A stretch of 64,000 nucleotides of DNA from Paenibacillus sp. JNUCC-31 (lineage in GTDB: Bacteria > Bacillota > Bacilli > Paenibacillales > Paenibacillaceae): NCBI RefSeq assembly GCF_014844075.1, contig NZ_CP062165.1, positions 4,464,001 through 4,528,000 of the forward strand. Reading direction: 5' to 3'. This document shows, piece after piece, positions 35,599 to 46,000 of this stretch. The notes below the pieces were generated by a model. The model did no database searches. It had not been told where the DNA came from and worked only from the letters and a program-made list of their open reading frames with translations. The translations under genes and the position numbers were made by a program. How positions within the stretch are numbered: position 1 is the stretch's first letter; every line of letters begins with the position of its first letter.

Positions 35599-36887
35599 AA
35601 ATTGAACAATTTCAAATTTTCCAACTTTGTTCAATCTTTGGCCCACTCATGTTAGGGCTCTCCTTAATTGGCCAAAACCCCAAAAAAGTATGGAGAGAGG
35701 TCGGCTTTGCAGTAGTGATCATGGCTGTTATCGTCTGGGGATTCAGTAGTGTTGTCAGCTACAGCCACTTTATTTTCATTATCCTTTTACTGTGGATCCC
35801 CTTATTAAAGAAAGTATTGAAAATTTCATATGCATTCACTGTGATTGCGGTTTTGCTCGCTTTCGTGTTATTCATGTTTCAGATCATGATCAGTCAAACT
35901 ATACCTCATTATACGAGTATAAGTTCAAATGAATATAAACTATACGTAAATTTGATATTAGCATTACTATGTTCTGTACTTTCATTCGTTGTACATTTGA
36001 CCAAACTTACGATCTTCCCACAGAATATTGAAGTGTATGCTGTCGCTGAAAAAAGTCAAAAGACGAATTTTAAATATTATTTAGTTCTAATGATGATTGT
36101 CTTAAGCATTCTAATAGTTTGGATTGGATTTCTTATTGGAAATTTAAGTATGTATCCTCTCTCGCACCAAGTTTTTTTCGCGTCAGTTACCTTTATCTTA
36201 TTTATCATTTTTGTTTCTTTCATGAGACGATTGTCCATTGATGCAATGGAACGTATAGAAGCGATTCTGGATAAGCAATATCAAACAGAATTGCTCGGTT
36301 TTATGCATATTATCCGTTCACAGCGTCATGATTTTAACTTTCACCTTCAAGCCATTTATGGCATGTTAGAGAACAAAAACTATTCGGATTGCAGTGATTA
36401 TGTTAAGACAATGGTAGAGGATGCCAGTACCATGAATGATGTATTGCCTTTGAGTCATCCTGCTATAAGTGCATTACTGAATACGTTTAGTGAAATGGCT
36501 TCGCTAAAGGGGATTAAATTGGAGTTTATGATCTATTATAATCTAGAACAAATGCCATGCACAGTGTATGAAACCAATAAGGTTATTGGAAACTTGATTC
36601 AAAATGCCATAGATGAAGTGGAGCAGCATCCCGATCGTCCATCTTGGATCAAGGTAATGATCTTAAAGCGTAGTAATAACAATGTGATTAAAGTATCCAA
36701 TAGCATTCAAAATAATATGGACAGTTATAAAAACATGTTTAATCCAGGGTATTCTACGAAAGAATCGCATGAAGGAATTGGACTGACTACCGTTCAGAGA
36801 ATCGTATCTAAATACAACGGAACTATATATCCTGAATTTGAAGGAGACATCATTCACTTTATTGTGAAAATACCTTTTAAGTATTAA
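35595..36887 (+). CDS. AgrC-type (HPK10) sensor histidine kinase
   Basis: 430 residues from a TTG at 35595 that overlaps the regulator stop as TTGA; the ATG at 35565 is the alternative, but lacks a ribosome site. About six membrane helices (residues 10-210) form the sensor, as in AgrC/ComD peptide-pheromone receptors. The H box is the HPK10 form, SQRHDFNFHLQAI, followed by NLIQNAIDEVEQ (N box) and a G box SHEGIGLTTVQRIV. Paired with the LytTR regulator just upstream. The ligand is probably a peptide, but no pheromone or AgrB processing gene was found nearby. Confidence 0.9.
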   Translation: MKIEQFQIFQLCSIFGPLMLGLSLIGQNPKKVWREVGFAVVIMAVIVWGFSSVVSYSHFIFIILLLWIPLLKKVLKISYAFTVIAVLLAFVLFMFQIMISQTIPHYTSISSNEYKLYVNLILALLCSVLSFVVHLTKLTIFPQNIEVYAVAEKSQKTNFKYYLVLMMIVLSILIVWIGFLIGNLSMYPLSHQVFFASVTFILFIIFVSFMRRLSIDAMERIEAILDKQYQTELLGFMHIIRSQRHDFNFHLQAIYGMLENKNYSDCSDYVKTMVEDASTMNDVLPLSHPAISALLNTFSEMASLKGIKLEFMIYYNLEQMPCTVYETNKVIGNLIQNAIDEVEQHPDRPSWIKVMILKRSNNNVIKVSNSIQNNMDSYKNMFNPGYSTKESHEGIGLTTVQRIVSKYNGTIYPEFEGDIIHFIVKIPFKY

Positions 36888-36956
36888 TTTTTAATTAGAA
36901 ACAATCAATGATTGTAGTCATGAGTTACATCCATAATCATTTGTTTTAAAGAAGAG

Positions 36957-36982
36957 GCTGCTGTTTAGTATAGCGGCTTTTT
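36957..36982 (+). terminator. Rho-independent terminator
   Basis: GCTGCT (36957-36962) pairs with AGCGGC (36972-36977), followed by TTTTT. Ends the LytTR/kinase operon. Confidence 0.65.
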
Positions 36983-37182
36983 GTATTTTAGTTACATCAA
37001 GAATGGAGTAATGTTACTCCGAATATATAGGGCTCGATAGAATTGTCTAAGTTTAAGTTAATAATATTCATTCATCTATGGATAAGTCCAACGTAGAATG
37101 AAAAATGATAATGTGAGAGGGATATAGATAGTTAAACGTGGGCCTGTTTAAACCAAATATTAAAGAATAGAGGGCATACATC

Positions 37183-39498
37183 ATGAAACCAAAAAAAATC
37201 TGGTTCAATCGTCCTGCTGACAAATGGGAAGAAGCGTTTCCCATAGGGAATGGGACCCTTGGCGGCATGGTTTTTGGTAAAAACCATATCGAGAGGGTAC
37301 AACTAAACGAAGACAGTCTGTGGTACGGTGGTCCAATGGAACGAAACAACCCTCATGCTCTTGAACATCTGGATGAGATTAGAGACCTTGTTTTCAAAGG
37401 AGAAATAAGACAGGCAGAAGAGCTCGCATCTATTGCTTTAGTTGGAGTGCCTGATGGACAGCGACACTATGAGCCTTTAGGTGATTTTTACATACAAATG
37501 GATCATGTAGACAAAGATTTAAGGGATTACCATAGGCATCTCGATCTTAGTAAAGGGACTGTACACGTTGGGTATACTGCGGATCAAACTTCGTATAAGC
37601 GTGAATATTTTTCGAGTTTTCCAGACCAGGTACTTGTGGTTCATCTGAAATCTAGCATACCTGGAAAACTATCATTCTCAACCTTGTTTGGAAGGGGGAC
37701 GCTTCTCGAGCCCACACCATGGTCTGATATCCTCAAACATCCCGTTGGTTTCCAAGCCTATTTGGATCGAATCGAAAGACAGGGTCCAGATACTGTGATT
37801 ATCCGCGGAAGAAGTGGTGGAGAGGGAGGTATACGATTCTGTTGCGCAATTCGAATCGTATCAGAGGAAGGACGAATTCATTATGCAAGTGGACAACTTT
37901 CTTTGAAACATGGCACTTCAGCTACCATTTTGATTGCGGCTTGCACAGACTTTCGAGTTCCTGTGGAACAAATGGTTGATGAATGTATCCGGAGAGTCGA
38001 ACTGGCATCAGTCAAGACATATCATGAACTTTTGACCAATCATGTCACCGACTATCATTCTCTGATGAACCGGGTGGAAATGGATCTGCAAGGGGAGGAG
38101 AATGATAGCCTGTATTCTGCACTCCCCACTGATCAACGGCTGGAAAGGCTGAAATCTGGGAAATCTGATCCCGAACTTATTAGCTTGTACTTTCAGTTCG
38201 GTCGTTATCTACTTATTTCAAGTAGTCGGGCGGGTTCATTACCAGCTAATCTTCAAGGAATCTGGAATAAAGACATGCTTCCGATCTGGGACAGCAAGTA
38301 TACGATCAACATTAATACCCAGATGAACTACTGGCCAGCGGAAAGTTGTAACCTTGCTGAATGCCACGTTCCGTTATTTGAATTTATAGAAAGGCTACGA
38401 GTTCGAGGACAGAAGACTGCGCAAATGATGTATGGGTGCAGAGGGTTCGTCGCTCATCATAATTCAGATATCTGGGCAGATACTGCCCCGCAGGATGTAT
38501 GTATTACTTCAACCTTTTGGACGGTGGGAGGAGCATGGCTTTCATTACATTTGTGGGATCACTATGAGTACACCACAGATATTGATTTTCTTAAAAAGGC
38601 ATACAGTACAATGAAAGAGGCAGCCTTGTTTCTCTTGGACTATTTGGTGGAAGACCCCTCTGGAAACTGGGTAGTATGCCCTTCGTCCTCACCTGAAAAT
38701 CGTTATACTCTGCCTAACGGAGAATCCGGAGCTTTATGTTACGGTGCTTCAATGGATAGCCAGATTATCAGAGAGCTTTTTATGAGATGCATTGAAAGTA
38801 CGCGTATATTACAAGAGGATCAGGAGTTTGGGGAAGAACTACGCTACGCTTTGACGAGAATCCCGGAGCCGGAGATTGGGAAACATGGTCAGATTCAGGA
38901 GTGGAGTATCGACTATAATGAGCTGGAGCCTGGCCATAGGCATATATCCCATTTATTTGCACTCCATCCTGGAACACAAATTACGTTGGAAGCGACCCCA
39001 GATTTGGCTAAAGCAGCCCGAGTCACATTGGATAGAAGGTTACAACATGGAGGAGGACACACTGGGTGGAGTAGGGCATGGATCTTAAACATGTGGGCCA
39101 GGCTGGAGGAAGCGGAGCTTGCTTACAATAATATTATTGAACTTCTGCGTTCCTCTACACTACCGAATCTTTTTTGTGATCATCCTCCATTTCAAATTGA
39201 TGGAAACCTAGGGGGAACGGCGGGGATCGCTGAAATGCTTCTCCACAGCCATGGTGGAGAAATTCGTTTGCTTCCTGCTTTGCCAAAAGCTTGGCCTAAA
39301 GGGGCTGTTCGTGGCCTTCGGGCACGTGGGGGATTTGAAGTAGATATGGAGTGGAAACATGGACAACTTCAGCATGCGGGCATTTGGTCTGTGGAGAAAG
39401 CAAAAGTTACGATATCCTATCAGGACCAAAAAATAGATTTAACTTTCCCAGAACCCGGATCGTATATCTCATTGATGGAAAATGGACACCTTAAGTAG
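37183..39498 (+). CDS. GH95-type glycoside hydrolase (alpha-L-fucosidase/galactosidase-like)
   Basis: 771 residues, start behind AGAGGGCA. The family layout is clear: N-terminal beta domain from WFNRPADKWEEAFPIGNGTLGGMVFG through QLNEDSLWYGGP, then the (alpha/alpha)6 catalytic barrel with NINTQMNYWPAESCNLAECH, VAHHNSDIWADTAPQD, CPSSSPENRY and GHTGWSRAWILNMWARL. The late FQIDGNLGGTAGIAEMLLHSH block contains the expected catalytic Asp. GH95 enzymes invert alpha-1,2-L-fucoside or related alpha-L-galactoside bonds. No signal peptide, so it is intracellular, acting on imported oligosaccharides. No transporter is adjacent. Confidence 0.93.
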   Translation: MKPKKIWFNRPADKWEEAFPIGNGTLGGMVFGKNHIERVQLNEDSLWYGGPMERNNPHALEHLDEIRDLVFKGEIRQAEELASIALVGVPDGQRHYEPLGDFYIQMDHVDKDLRDYHRHLDLSKGTVHVGYTADQTSYKREYFSSFPDQVLVVHLKSSIPGKLSFSTLFGRGTLLEPTPWSDILKHPVGFQAYLDRIERQGPDTVIIRGRSGGEGGIRFCCAIRIVSEEGRIHYASGQLSLKHGTSATILIAACTDFRVPVEQMVDECIRRVELASVKTYHELLTNHVTDYHSLMNRVEMDLQGEENDSLYSALPTDQRLERLKSGKSDPELISLYFQFGRYLLISSSRAGSLPANLQGIWNKDMLPIWDSKYTININTQMNYWPAESCNLAECHVPLFEFIERLRVRGQKTAQMMYGCRGFVAHHNSDIWADTAPQDVCITSTFWTVGGAWLSLHLWDHYEYTTDIDFLKKAYSTMKEAALFLLDYLVEDPSGNWVVCPSSSPENRYTLPNGESGALCYGASMDSQIIRELFMRCIESTRILQEDQEFGEELRYALTRIPEPEIGKHGQIQEWSIDYNELEPGHRHISHLFALHPGTQITLEATPDLAKAARVTLDRRLQHGGGHTGWSRAWILNMWARLEEAELAYNNIIELLRSSTLPNLFCDHPPFQIDGNLGGTAGIAEMLLHSHGGEIRLLPALPKAWPKGAVRGLRARGGFEVDMEWKHGQLQHAGIWSVEKAKVTISYQDQKIDLTFPEPGSYISLMENGHLK

Positions 39499-39605
39499 GG
39501 AGTGTTTTAGTTCATCTGTTTCACAATCTGTCAGTTGTAGGAGAAAAGTCTTTTGCATACAACGCATTGATTAGCAGAATGGTTAGGCGTTTGAATTAAT
39601 TTTCA

Positions 39606-39649
39606 GTTCAGAAAAAGCTTCCTTCATGAAAAGGAAGCTTTTTCTGAAC
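39606..39649. terminator. Bidirectional terminator
   Basis: Perfect 19-bp arms (39606-39624, 39631-39649) with a 6-base loop and A/T-runs inside, between the GH95 gene and the convergent MMPL gene. Confidence 0.9.
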
Positions 39650-39692
39650 TATGCGAACCGCCAAGCTTCAGGATACCTCACTTTTTGTTGCG

Positions 39693-41957
39693 TTAAACTT
39701 TGGGTTCATTCTCTTTCAGTTTGGATAACAGTTTGTCTCCCTCGACATCTAAATTCGGGAGTATACGGTCTAACCATTTCGGCAATTTCCATGCTTTATC
39801 ACCGAAGACTGCCATGACAGCAGGGACGAGTATCATACGAACGATAAAGGCGTCAATAAGAATACCAATAGCGAGTGTGAAACCGATCTGTTTAATACTG
39901 ATATCTGAGCTTAGAGCAAATCCGGCAAATACGGATACCATTATTACGGCTGCTGCTATGACAACGCGGCTCGACTGCTCATACCCGTGAACGATGCTGT
40001 CCCTTCCATTATATCCATGAACATAGGACTCACGCATGGAACTGACAAGGAAAACCTGATAATCCATAGCCAATCCGTAAAGAATTCCGGTGACCATGAT
40101 GGGCATAAAGCTTAGTATTGGACCGCCGGTGTCAAAGCCTAAGAGCGAATGCAACCAACCCCACTGGAACACCGCAGTACAGATCCCGAAGGTGGCAAGT
40201 ATACTAAGAAGGAAGCCGATTGTAGCTTTAATTGGAACAATAATCGACCGAAACACAAGAAGTAGAATAATCAGCGATAGGATAACAATAATCCCTACGT
40301 AGAGCGGGAATACCTGCGCCAGCTTTGAGGACATATCAATATTAATTGCAGTAAACCCGGTTACGCCGATCGTCATATCATTAGTCTTTGCAATACTCGA
40401 ATCGGTATCACGTAAATCCTGTACAAGCTTTTTGGTGGCTTTGTCAGAAGGTCCTGTTTTCGGAATGAGACTAATAATCGCCATGTCTCCCGTTTTATTA
40501 ATGTTCACTGGTATCACCTGTGCAACATTATCTTGTTTCTGGAGATCAGCTACAAGATTGTTCATCATTTCCGTTGAGATTTTCTTGGAAGAATCTTTGG
40601 ACTGGGAGACAAGAAGCAATGGACCGTTGAAGCCTTCGCCGAAACCTCTCGAAATGGCGTCGTAACTCTGCCTTGCTTCTGTTTTTAAATTGGCTGTGGC
40701 GCTAGAAGGAATTCCTAAATCCATTTTCGCAGCCGGAATTGCGGCAATGCCTAGTACAGCAATTGAACAGATAATAATAAGCCAACGATACTTAATTGTT
40801 CCCTTAACCCAGCGAGTCGCAATTCCATTGCCAGCATTGTTCTTATGACTGCTGTACTTCATACGTTCCTTTTTAGAGACTATACGTTCACCTACTAAAC
40901 CAAGCAGAGCAGGTAGGAGGGTTAGGGATATAAGTACGTTGACAAGGACGCTCGCTGCTGCGACCAGAGCCATTGTTGATAAAAACTCGATTCCAATCAC
41001 CAGTAAGCCGCACAAGGCACTAATGACTGTTAAGCCTGCAAAAAATACAGCGCTGCCTGCGGTGCCAATCGCTCTGCTCGCCGCTTCACGTGCGCTAAGT
41101 TTTTGGTCTAATATCATTCTACGCTGACGGTTTATAATGAATAGAGAATAATCGATTCCGACAGCCAATCCAACCATGAGTGCCAAGGCTGGAGTGGTAC
41201 CGTCCATATTAATGAATTTCGATAGTGCGAAGGCTCCAATCAAGCTGATGCCGACTCCGAGAATTGCAGTCAAAAGTGGTAGACCAGCTGCAACCATTGA
41301 ACCTAGTGTTATGAAAAGAACAATGGCAGCAACAACAAGTCCGATTGCCTCTGTAATACTGATTGGACTTACAGATATAAGCGAATCACCTGGCAAAGCA
41401 GTAATACCGGAATTATGCAGCTCGGTAGCTTTAATCGCATCCAATACAGAGTCTATTGTAGATTGAGGCAACGAATCAACCTGAACAGTAAAGTTAATCT
41501 GGAATAGACCTACGTTTCCGTCAGGGGAAAGCCTCACGTCAGGCATGAGTGCTTCGGATGCGCCTGCTGTTTTTGCTGCATCATGCTGTTTAGTCCCCGT
41601 ACTCGAACTGTCGGCTTTCCCACTCAATTCACTTGGATTTACCACATAATCCAGCTTGTAAACGTCTTGAATGGCTTTATTAATTAAGCTCAAACGTTCG
41701 GGTGTGTCCAGTCGTTCGCTTTTAGGTGTTGTGAACACGATTCTAGCTTGTCCACCGGTTGCTTCGGGACGTTCTTTAGCTAATTGATCCAAAACCTTTT
41801 GGGATTCTGTACCCTCAATTTTTATCCCCGAACTAAGATGAATACCGTTTGCTAGAAGTAATGACAGAACAACTCCAAGGATAGCGACCCAACCAACAAT
41901 AAAATACCAGGGTTTGTTATAGGCAGATTTGCCCACTTTGTACAAAAATGACGACAT
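39693..41957 (-). CDS. MMPL/RND-family membrane transporter
   Basis: 754 residues from ATG at 41957 (MSSFLYKVG), with AGAGGAGA about 10 bases upstream; the 33-residue longer frame overlaps the kinase gene. Typical MMPL: one N-terminal helix, outer domain, six helices with LALMVGLAVGIDYSLFI (motif with GxDY), a second outer domain, then six helices with GLAMDYQVFLVSSMRE. In Bacillota and actinobacteria such proteins export lipids, peptides or drugs using proton motive force. It is the third gene of an RR-HK-MMPL operon and so is likely induced by that two-component system. Confidence 0.92.
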   Translation of the reverse strand: MSSFLYKVGKSAYNKPWYFIVGWVAILGVVLSLLLANGIHLSSGIKIEGTESQKVLDQLAKERPEATGGQARIVFTTPKSERLDTPERLSLINKAIQDVYKLDYVVNPSELSGKADSSSTGTKQHDAAKTAGASEALMPDVRLSPDGNVGLFQINFTVQVDSLPQSTIDSVLDAIKATELHNSGITALPGDSLISVSPISITEAIGLVVAAIVLFITLGSMVAAGLPLLTAILGVGISLIGAFALSKFINMDGTTPALALMVGLAVGIDYSLFIINRQRRMILDQKLSAREAASRAIGTAGSAVFFAGLTVISALCGLLVIGIEFLSTMALVAAASVLVNVLISLTLLPALLGLVGERIVSKKERMKYSSHKNNAGNGIATRWVKGTIKYRWLIIICSIAVLGIAAIPAAKMDLGIPSSATANLKTEARQSYDAISRGFGEGFNGPLLLVSQSKDSSKKISTEMMNNLVADLQKQDNVAQVIPVNINKTGDMAIISLIPKTGPSDKATKKLVQDLRDTDSSIAKTNDMTIGVTGFTAINIDMSSKLAQVFPLYVGIIVILSLIILLLVFRSIIVPIKATIGFLLSILATFGICTAVFQWGWLHSLLGFDTGGPILSFMPIMVTGILYGLAMDYQVFLVSSMRESYVHGYNGRDSIVHGYEQSSRVVIAAAVIMVSVFAGFALSSDISIKQIGFTLAIGILIDAFIVRMILVPAVMAVFGDKAWKLPKWLDRILPNLDVEGDKLLSKLKENEPKV

Positions 41958-42045
41958 AATAATATGTTCTCTCCTCTTTCTATTGAATGAACATATTCTA
42001 TTGCATGTTTTTAAACTGAGTATAAACAAAAAACCACGAAACGCT

Positions 42046-43374
42046 TTAGCGCTCATGGTCAGGTAAAGTTACACTTATAATCGTTCCATGGTTCAGTTGG
42101 CTCTGCACATCGATCTGGCCTTGATGTAAAGCCGTAATTTTTTGTACAATCGCAAGTCCAAGACCGCTTCCCTCTTGTGAACGATTTCTTGCTTTATCAG
42201 ATTTATAGAACCTTTGGAAAATGAGCAGTGCATCTTCATCGGCAATCCCAATGCCAGTATCGATAATTCGAACAGTCAACTTGTTCTCACACTTTGTAAG
42301 TGAAATGGAGATACGCCCGCCTGGAGGGGTGAATTTTATGGCATTCGTTAATAAATTTATCCACACTTGCGCAAGTTGATCCTCATCCGCATTAACGAGA
42401 ATTTCCTGCATATCTAAATCAATATCCAATTTTTTTTTCGACCATAGCGGCTCTGTGGAGATTACCGTGCGTCTAAGCTGCTCGTCCAGACGAAAAAAGG
42501 TAGGGTTAAAAGGATGATGTTCCGACTCAAGCGAAGCCAGCTTCAATAAATCTTCACTTAAACGGGATACGCGCTCGCTTTCATCAGCAATTATCGACAA
42601 ATAACGTTTACGGTCAGCATCAGAAATATTATTTTGCAGCAAAGTGGTCGAAAAGCCAAGGATGGAAGTTAGCGGAGATTGGATTTCATGGGACACATTC
42701 GATACAAACTCCTGCCTCATCTGTTCGATTTGCCTCAGTTTTTTTACCATCTGATTGAAGCTGTCCGAAAGGATGCCCAACTCGTCTTTGTATTTGACCT
42801 GGACATTAACATGATAGTTGCCGGCTGCGATTTTTTTCGTAGCTTTAGTTAACATTTTAATGGGTCTAACCAGATAACGCGATGCGACAAAAATAAGTAA
42901 ACTTCCTATGATTAAACAGAGAACTAAAGCAGTCAAAACAATTTGATTGTAATTTTTAAGATAACTTTCAATGTGAAAATCAGCAAAAAGAGCATAGGAT
43001 TCTCCGTCAATGGATAGTGGAAGTCCAATAACAGCAACGTTATTGTTACTTTGATAGAGGCTTCCGTGTAATACTGCGTATATATCATTTTGATTTATGG
43101 AACGATTTGGATTTAAACTTGTTAGATCACTTTTATACAAACTCAACTTGTATTTCGAAACGGCCATCACACTCTCCATGTATCCATTAATATCCTCAAT
43201 TTGTTTCTCTGTAATATAGTTGACGATTTGCTTCCCCGCATATAAAGAATTCGCTTGAATCTTTAAGACAAAATAGTTACTGAATAGCACTCTTAATACT
43301 AAAAATGTTATTAGCATACTCATTAAGGTAATCCCTAGAAAAGTGACGACTACCCGGATATAGATTGATTTCAT
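42046..43374 (-). CDS. Sensor histidine kinase of the MMPL operon
   Basis: 442 residues, overlapping the response-regulator stop by ATGA. Two membrane segments (about 7-30 and 147-167) enclose an extracellular sensor of ~115 residues. Then HAMP (about 168-220), HisKA with VSNVSHEIQSPLTSILGFS, and an ATPase domain with NLLTNAIKFTPPGG, RIIDTGIGI and GSGLGLAIVQKI. All catalytic boxes are intact. Its large outer domain distinguishes it from the short-loop kinase at 25810, indicating a different signal. The MMPL exporter gene follows after ~88 bases. Confidence 0.92.
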   Translation of the reverse strand: MKSIYIRVVVTFLGITLMSMLITFLVLRVLFSNYFVLKIQANSLYAGKQIVNYITEKQIEDINGYMESVMAVSKYKLSLYKSDLTSLNPNRSINQNDIYAVLHGSLYQSNNNVAVIGLPLSIDGESYALFADFHIESYLKNYNQIVLTALVLCLIIGSLLIFVASRYLVRPIKMLTKATKKIAAGNYHVNVQVKYKDELGILSDSFNQMVKKLRQIEQMRQEFVSNVSHEIQSPLTSILGFSTTLLQNNISDADRKRYLSIIADESERVSRLSEDLLKLASLESEHHPFNPTFFRLDEQLRRTVISTEPLWSKKKLDIDLDMQEILVNADEDQLAQVWINLLTNAIKFTPPGGRISISLTKCENKLTVRIIDTGIGIADEDALLIFQRFYKSDKARNRSQEGSGLGLAIVQKITALHQGQIDVQSQLNHGTIISVTLPDHER

Positions 43375-44063
43375 GTTTCAGCGCCAACCTCCAGCCGATA
43401 GCCTAAACCGCGGATTGTGACAAGCCGGAAATCGTTCGTGACTTTAGCGAAACGCTCTCGCAGTCTATTGATATGAACGTCGACTGTACGGTCCACTCCT
43501 GTATAATCTAATCCCCATATTTGTTCGATCAATTGCTCCCTGGTGAAAATTTGTCCGGGATAGCTTGCCAGCTTGAACAGAAGCTCAAATTCTTTCAAAG
43601 GCATAGGAATCTGTTCATTATCTGTAGCCCTTATTACTTTCGCTTCAAGTCTGTTACGATCTAATTGAATATTGCCGATCTGGATTGTCTGCGACATGGA
43701 GATTCGGTACCGCTTTAATAGTGCTTTCACACGCATCACCATTTCCATCGGATCAAATGGCTTTACCAAATAATCATCTGTACCTAATTGGAATCCTTTC
43801 ATTTTGTGCGCAGACTCGCTTTTTGCCGTTACCATCAAAATGGGTATATCGCGATCCTCGCGCAAATACCTGCATAGCTCGTAACCGTCCATCTCAGGCA
43901 TCATAATGTCCAATATTACCAAATCAATCTTCTGTTCTTCTAAAACCTGTAAAGCTTTTTTGCCATTTTCCGCTTCCCATATATGAAAACCTTCCTTTTT
44001 TAAGTGATGGGCTATCAATTCTCTAATAAAAGCATCGTCATCGACGATTATGATTCTAGTCAA
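43371..44063 (-). CDS. OmpR-family response regulator of the MMPL operon
   Basis: About 230 residues from a TTG at 44063 (MTRIIIVDDD), which puts AGGAGG seven bases upstream; the in-frame ATG at 44069 would sit almost on the site. Receiver domain about 1-118 (VDDDAF, LVILDIMMPEMDG, YLVKPFDPME) and winged helix about 130-230 (MPLKEFELLFKLASYPGQIFTR, VDVHINRLRERF). First gene of the RR-HK-MMPL operon; the upstream ~235 bases to the MFS gene hold the promoter. Confidence 0.92.
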   Translation of the reverse strand: MTRIIIVDDDAFIRELIAHHLKKEGFHIWEAENGKKALQVLEEQKIDLVILDIMMPEMDGYELCRYLREDRDIPILMVTAKSESAHKMKGFQLGTDDYLVKPFDPMEMVMRVKALLKRYRISMSQTIQIGNIQLDRNRLEAKVIRATDNEQIPMPLKEFELLFKLASYPGQIFTREQLIEQIWGLDYTGVDRTVDVHINRLRERFAKVTNDFRLVTIRGLGYRLEVGAET

Positions 44064-44297
44064 GATCATTCCTCCTAATACAATTCCTCTTTCCATTCAA
44101 GGATCCAAGGTAACAATTGAATGTAAACTCCATATTAACTGGATTAAAAAAATGACGTTATATCAATAAGGATATTGGAATTTTTTTATTACTTGATATT
44201 GCGTTGGGTATCAAACGGTAATAATCAAAAAAAGCGAGAGATCAGACGTAAACGTCTTGATCTGCCGCCTGGATAGCAAACTTAACAATATGAAGCC

Positions 44298-45776
44298 TCA
44301 TTGGCTTACAATTTGTTTGTAGTCTTCCTCATCGACTTGTTTGGTTCGTTTGATAAAGAAGGAAAGAATCAATCCAACAAAAGCGATTCCGATGATAACA
44401 ACATAAGCATCATTGATACCTTGGATCATAGATTCTGTGGCCAACTGCTGTTGACTGAGGGCGTTGGCTGAACCCGTAGCTACGATATCCTGTGCATGTA
44501 CCTTTGCACGGGAAGTCATGACACTCACGAGTAATGAAGTACCTACAGCGCCAGAAACTTGTCTGATGGTATTAGAGATGGCTGTACCGTGTGCGCTGAG
44601 TCTTGAGGGCAGTTGGTTAAGCCCTGCAGTTTGAATCGGCATCATGAGCAAAGCGATACCAATTCGGCGGCTGGTTGACATTAATACCAAGAAACCATAA
44701 CTGGTTGAATCGGTTAAGTCGATGAAAGCAGTCGTTGTCAAGATGGTGATTACCATGCCGATAACAGCCAACCATTTTCCTCCGAATCGGTCAAATAACT
44801 TTCCGGTCACAGGCATAAGGAAACCCATAACAAGGGCACCCGGAAGGAGCAATAATCCAGATTCAAGTGCAGTAAATCCACGTGCGTTCTGGAGATACAA
44901 GGGAAGTAACATCATGTCAGCATACATGATCATCGTAATCGCGACATTAATGATCGTAGTTAGGGAAAACATGCTGTACTTGAAAGCCCGCAAATCAAGC
45001 AGGGGAGTATCGGAAACGAGCTGGCGCCATGTAAATAAGGCAAGAGCAACAATTCCTACAGCAATGAAGACAAGTACTTCTGCACTTGACCATCCCAGAC
45101 TTCCTGCCCTGCTGAATCCATACAATAATGCTCCGAATCCGATGGTCGACAGTACAACACTGATGATGTCGAATTTAGAGTTGACCCGTTCGGATACATT
45201 TTTCAGGTATACAAAAGCAAAACCGATGACCATAAGAGTTAACGGAATCATTCCGTAAAACATCGTTTGCCAAGTATAATTCACCAAAATATAACCGGTA
45301 AGAGTAGGCCCGATTGCAGGAGCAAAAATGATAGCAAAACCAACCATGCCCATTGCAGTTCCTCGTTTCTCAGGAGGATACAAGGTCATAACAACGTTCA
45401 TCAGGAGTGGCATGATAATACCAGCACCCGCAGCCTGAATCATGCGACCTGTTAGTAATATTCCGAAATTGGAAGCAAGGGCGGATACGATGGTGCCGAT
45501 TAAGAAAATAAACATGGAAGCTTGGAATAATTGTTTGGTTGAGAAACGTTGCATGAAATAGGCTGTGATGGGAATGAGAACTCCATTCACTAGCATGTAA
45601 CCTGTTGTTAACCACTGTGCCGTTGCTGCGGAAATGTTAAAGTCACCCATTAGCTCAGGGGTTGCGACACTCATGATGGTTTGATTCAACGTTGCAAGGA
45701 AGGCTCCCAAAATCATAATAAACAAGATGGGGCCTTTCTTTACAGAGAGTTCATCTTGCACTCTAGCTTGACTCAA
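44298..45776 (-). CDS. DHA2-family multidrug MFS exporter
   Basis: 492 residues with about 14 membrane helices, the DHA2 (EmrB/QacA) layout. Key motifs: LNQTIMSVATPELMGDF in helix 1, QWLTTGYMLVNGVLIPITAYFMQRFSTKQLF (motif A), GRMIQAAGAGIIMPLLMNV (motif B) and GWRD-equivalent FAPAIGPTLTGYI (motif C). It exports drugs by proton antiport. It is divergent from a TetR gene across a ~224-base gap with a 12-bp palindrome, the classic repressor-exporter layout. Confidence 0.92.
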   Translation of the reverse strand: MSQARVQDELSVKKGPILFIMILGAFLATLNQTIMSVATPELMGDFNISAATAQWLTTGYMLVNGVLIPITAYFMQRFSTKQLFQASMFIFLIGTIVSALASNFGILLTGRMIQAAGAGIIMPLLMNVVMTLYPPEKRGTAMGMVGFAIIFAPAIGPTLTGYILVNYTWQTMFYGMIPLTLMVIGFAFVYLKNVSERVNSKFDIISVVLSTIGFGALLYGFSRAGSLGWSSAEVLVFIAVGIVALALFTWRQLVSDTPLLDLRAFKYSMFSLTTIINVAITMIMYADMMLLPLYLQNARGFTALESGLLLLPGALVMGFLMPVTGKLFDRFGGKWLAVIGMVITILTTTAFIDLTDSTSYGFLVLMSTSRRIGIALLMMPIQTAGLNQLPSRLSAHGTAISNTIRQVSGAVGTSLLVSVMTSRAKVHAQDIVATGSANALSQQQLATESMIQGINDAYVVIIGIAFVGLILSFFIKRTKQVDEEDYKQIVSQ

Positions 45777-45834
45777 TTCTATTCATCCTTTCAATCCACG
45801 CATGACTAATTGTACAACGTGTAGTATAGTTTAC

Positions 45835-45846
45835 AATGTATACATT
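45835..45846. promoter_or_regulatory. Palindrome AATGTATACATT, candidate TetR operator
   Basis: Perfect 12-bp palindrome about 59 bases before the MFS start, in the divergent gap with the tetR gene. A position near the MFS promoter would allow repression. Confidence 0.45.
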
Positions 45847-46000
45847 AGGATTATATATATATTTGAACAGATTGCAATTTACGTATTGGTCATTTTTGTT
45901 GCTTATCTTACAAAAAAATAAGAACTTGTTGTGTAAATCAAAAATAAATAACAAATTTTTGTTGAATATTTAATGTTAAAAATTTGAAGGAGGGCTCGGC

